Shown here: in pieces, positions 61,421 to 64,000 of the stretch
Layout of the letters: each line of letters opens with the position of its first letter
Position numbering within the stretch: position 1 is the stretch's first letter
Source of the DNA: Micromussa lordhowensis
Taxonomy: Eukaryota > Cnidaria > Anthozoa > Scleractinia > Lobophylliidae
Direction of reading: 5' to 3'
Assembly: GCA_964020085.1 (NCBI GenBank)
Contig: OZ026597.1
Coordinates: 21,109,021 to 21,173,020 of the forward strand
Length of the DNA: 64,000 nucleotides
Notes under the pieces: model-generated
Database searches by the model: none
Seen by the model: the letters and a program-made list of their open reading frames with translations, nothing else
What the model was told of the DNA's origin: nothing
Made by a program: the position numbers and the translations under genes

Positions 61421-62837
61421 GTACGTATCTGTACGTGAAGATTGCATATAGCTATATCTAAATTATTCCAACTTAATATCTAGATAATAAGGAAACCGGG
61501 AAAATATTCCTTTCGATGGTATCTAGTTTCAGAGCGATTTCATTCACATATGTACTTTGTGTACCAATGTCTGCAGAGGGGAAGAAAGGCGTTATCAAAA
61601 ATCAAAATTCAGAGTGTCGTTATGATTCTGTAGTTTGCTGGGTGAATTCTCATCACGCACACTGATCAGTTTGCAGCAGGTTGAATGAGGTAAATATGTC
61701 AGGTAACCACTGTCGCCTGAGAACAAATCCAAATTGGATATCGTTGGAATCCCAACTTAAAGACCAGTTCTGAGATGCAGGTCACCCATGAATTCGAAAC
61801 AGATTAAAAAGCTTAAATATCTTGATCCGGAAAAAATGTCGATGCATCCATTTAAATGTCAATAGCCTATTCCTGATAACGTATTAGAGGGCGGCTGGTC
61901 TGGGATTTCGAACACTCTTACAGCTATTTCTTGACAGGCAGCATCCTACTTTGGTCAAAATATCACAAACTCGATGACTATGACACCTTACATCAAATTC
62001 ATTGAAAGTTTTGTAACTTCACCATCTGTAACAAAGAGAATACATTTTCCTGCAGAGCGGGCGAACTAAGTCAAAACAATGGAATTGCTCAACAGGTATA
62101 GGAAACGAGGTTACGGGTTCTTGTCTGAAAATGGAAAGGAACTCGTTACTACAACCGTTGCTAAGGACGGCGATCGAAGGGATTAACTAATTTTGCTTAA
62201 CTTTGTTTTAACTTAAGTTTTTTTTTTCAGTTTTTTTTTTCAATAAATTAAGTTCTCTGACTGAATGCAGTCACCGGTTGGACTACCAGTCAATAAGAAT
62301 AACACAGCGATAGCGTCCAAACAATCGTGTTCACGGTTTCTCTAAAATAAAATTAGCTTTCAAACATCATCAACAGATTTCTATGGTTTGAAGCATTTGC
62401 AATAACGTCGATGATGATTATTGCTGCCAATTTTAATTTTTAAAAAAATTCGTTTCGTTTGTTAGCCTTCGCCGTTATTGCCTAATTGGACATATCCGAG
62501 CGTATTTGTTAACAGTATGTTGTTCTCATGTAGGGTATCGAAACATTCCGTTGTTAGGGTTGATTAAAAAACATTTGTGATAGTAGTAGATCAGGTGTTA
62601 TCGTAATAAATGCAACCTCATAGGGACGTGGCACATTCCATTGGTCATGTTATAGAACACAGGCGATGGAATTGCTCATCAACAAAGAAACAGAATATCT
62701 CTCGTCGTGTTGTGTCCTGCCAAAAATGCGCACAATATCGATCCAAATGTGTTATCTTCTTTTTGTATCTTAATTAGTTATATTCATTTACCACCAGCAT
62801 TAAGCATAAGTTCAAATCCAACTTAACAGAATCAGCT

Positions 62838-64000
62838 ATGGACGCTGGGCAGCAAGACCCTGTATTGACCAAGGACTTGGAAGCCGAAACTTTCTTGGAC
62901 TTCCAAGAAGATCCACAACTTAACTTTGACTCTATTTTCTACGAGAGTGACTTGCAACAGTTGACTAGAGACCGAGATGACCTCCGAATGAGATACGAGC
63001 GAGAAAAGAGAGACAGGGAATCTCTGGAGATCAAACTCCATCACGAATTTGACCAAAAGATCCATTTTGAGGAGAAGCTGTCTGAGCTTTCAAGGAACCT
63101 CTCGAGTTACGAGGAAGAGCTACAGACACTCCGGTTCGAGAACAGCCACCTTAAATCACAGTTCGGGCAACTCAGGACAGCCATACAAACAAGGGTCAGT
63201 ACAGGCACAGCAGCGATGTCAGCGGGCGGGTTGGCAGGAACATCGCTAGGTAGCAGCGGTGGAATCTTCATCACCGGCTCTACAAGCGACAGTTCGGTCG
63301 CGGTGAACACTGAGATGTACAAGCAGGAAGTGGCCCTCTTGGCACAGGAAAACGAGCTTTTCAAGCAGATCATCGATTTGATAGACAAACAGGAAAACAG
63401 TAAAGTCATACTGGAGGACAGAGTGTCCGGAAATAGCAGCGAAAGGCAAAGGTGGCTCGAAGAAGACATTGTAAGACTTGAAAGGGAAAAGGCACAACTG
63501 GAAGATCGCGTGAGGGAATTAGAAAGAAGTACTCGTGAGCAGGAACGACTTCTCGAGGAAGTGAACGACAAGGCCGAAGATAATCTAAGAGAGTACAAGA
63601 GAGAGAGTAAGGTTTTAGAAAATGAGCTGTATTCCAAATCTACAGTCGTGGAAGACTACGAACTTCAAATGTCACAAATAAAACAAGCTTATGAAGAAGA
63701 AATTCATCAAATGGAGATCAAACTTGAGATGGAAATTGCCAGCAACAAACAACTTCAAGAACAAACCCGTCAGCTAGACGAAAACATTCGTAAGCTGGAG
63801 GAAGAAAGAAAAGAAATACTTGTCAAGATAGAGGAAGCCTATAAGACGGAAAATGAAGTTATCGAAGAAAGGACCGCTTTAGAAGAGAGCTACTCAAGAG
63901 ATGTCAGCGAACTCCAACGAAATGTGGAAGAGCAAATCCAGGGTAAAGCAGAATTGTCGATGGAACTCGAACGACTGATGGGCGAATTGATAGAATCTGA
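62838..64000 (+). CDS. Large coiled-coil protein, 5' part only (387+ aa), cut by window edge
   Basis: The frame opens at ATG 62838 (MDAGQQDPVL) and stays open to the window end, so the gene is truncated here. After a short acidic head, coiled coil runs from about residue 45 to 110, ending EELQTLRFENSHLKSQFG. A Gly/Ser/Thr-rich linker of about 50 residues follows. Then comes EVALLAQENELFKQIIDLID (164-183) and continuous E/K/R-rich coil to the edge. The order HLK motif, linker, A-x-LA-x-ENE-x-x-x-x-IID is shared with the 1780-aa gene at 28594-34722. I take the two as paralogues. The acceptor just before the ATG suggests a non-coding first exon near 61.4 kb. No enzyme motif is visible; a structural role is inferred. 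Confidence 0.85.
   Translation, partial: MDAGQQDPVLTKDLEAETFLDFQEDPQLNFDSIFYESDLQQLTRDRDDLRMRYEREKRDRESLEIKLHHEFDQKIHFEEKLSELSRNLSSYEEELQTLRFENSHLKSQFGQLRTAIQTRVSTGTAAMSAGGLAGTSLGSSGGIFITGSTSDSSVAVNTEMYKQEVALLAQENELFKQIIDLIDKQENSKVILEDRVSGNSSERQRWLEEDIVRLEREKAQLEDRVRELERSTREQERLLEEVNDKAEDNLREYKRESKVLENELYSKSTVVEDYELQMSQIKQAYEEEIHQMEIKLEMEIASNKQLQEQTRQLDENIRKLEEERKEILVKIEEAYKTENEVIEERTALEESYSRDVSELQRNVEEQIQGKAELSMELERLMGELIES

Larger units (their letters stand above)
54800..62837. other. Region between the small zipper gene and the edge coiled-coil gene
   Basis: No coding exon is supported. It holds the TTAA-flanked element at 59441-60337 and a probable 5'-UTR exon ending at 61420. The frames at 56154-56489 and 56751-56554 are AT-driven and unrecognised. 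The upstream exon of the 79-aa gene should lie here but could not be fixed. Confidence 0.4.

Overview
The window looks like animal nuclear DNA, most likely from a cnidarian and probably a stony coral or other hexacorallian. It is AT-rich and gene-sparse, with GT-AG introns and many short palindromic or terminal-inverted-repeat elements. It carries a tektin-like axonemal gene and an intronless class A GPCR of the type that is expanded in corals. The taxonomic call is an inference from style and gene content. No rRNA gene, CRISPR array, operon or other prokaryotic feature was seen.

Layout from left to right. (1) 314-3806, minus strand: a five-exon gene for a basic protein of about 172 aa that I do not recognise. 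It was assembled from splice sites and reading-frame continuity, because its exons are too short to stand out as open frames. (2) 3807-4456: a short divergent promoter with an RFX X-box-like site. (3) 4457-8502, plus strand: a four-exon gene for a tektin-like protein (TEKTL1/CCDC105 type, about 401 aa); intron 1 holds a decayed LINE. (4) 8503-11159: a tail-to-tail gap with the relic of a second LINE. (5) 11160-22525, minus strand: a six-exon gene for a 1746-aa coiled-coil protein with a strict 14-residue repeat. (6) 28594-34722, minus strand: a two-exon gene for a 1780-aa protein with a long acidic N-terminus and a long coiled coil. (7) 34723-51161: about 16.4 kb with no gene I can support, full of long palindromes, including one that encloses a tRNA-like cloverleaf. 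(8) 51162-52334, plus strand: an intronless orphan GPCR. (9) 54557-54796, minus strand: a 79-aa acidic leucine-zipper-like protein. (10) 59441-60337: a TTAA-flanked MITE. (11) 62838 to the window edge, plus strand: the start of a third large coiled-coil gene.

The genes do not form an operon-like system. Two themes stand out. The first is a likely ciliary pair: the tektin-like gene and its divergent small partner share one promoter. The second is a local group of giant coiled-coil genes. Two of these, the 28.6-34.7 kb gene and the edge gene, share a recognisable N-terminal module and look like paralogues. Functions of the coiled-coil proteins cannot be read from sequence alone; a cytoskeletal, centrosomal or ciliary-rootlet role is only a guess.
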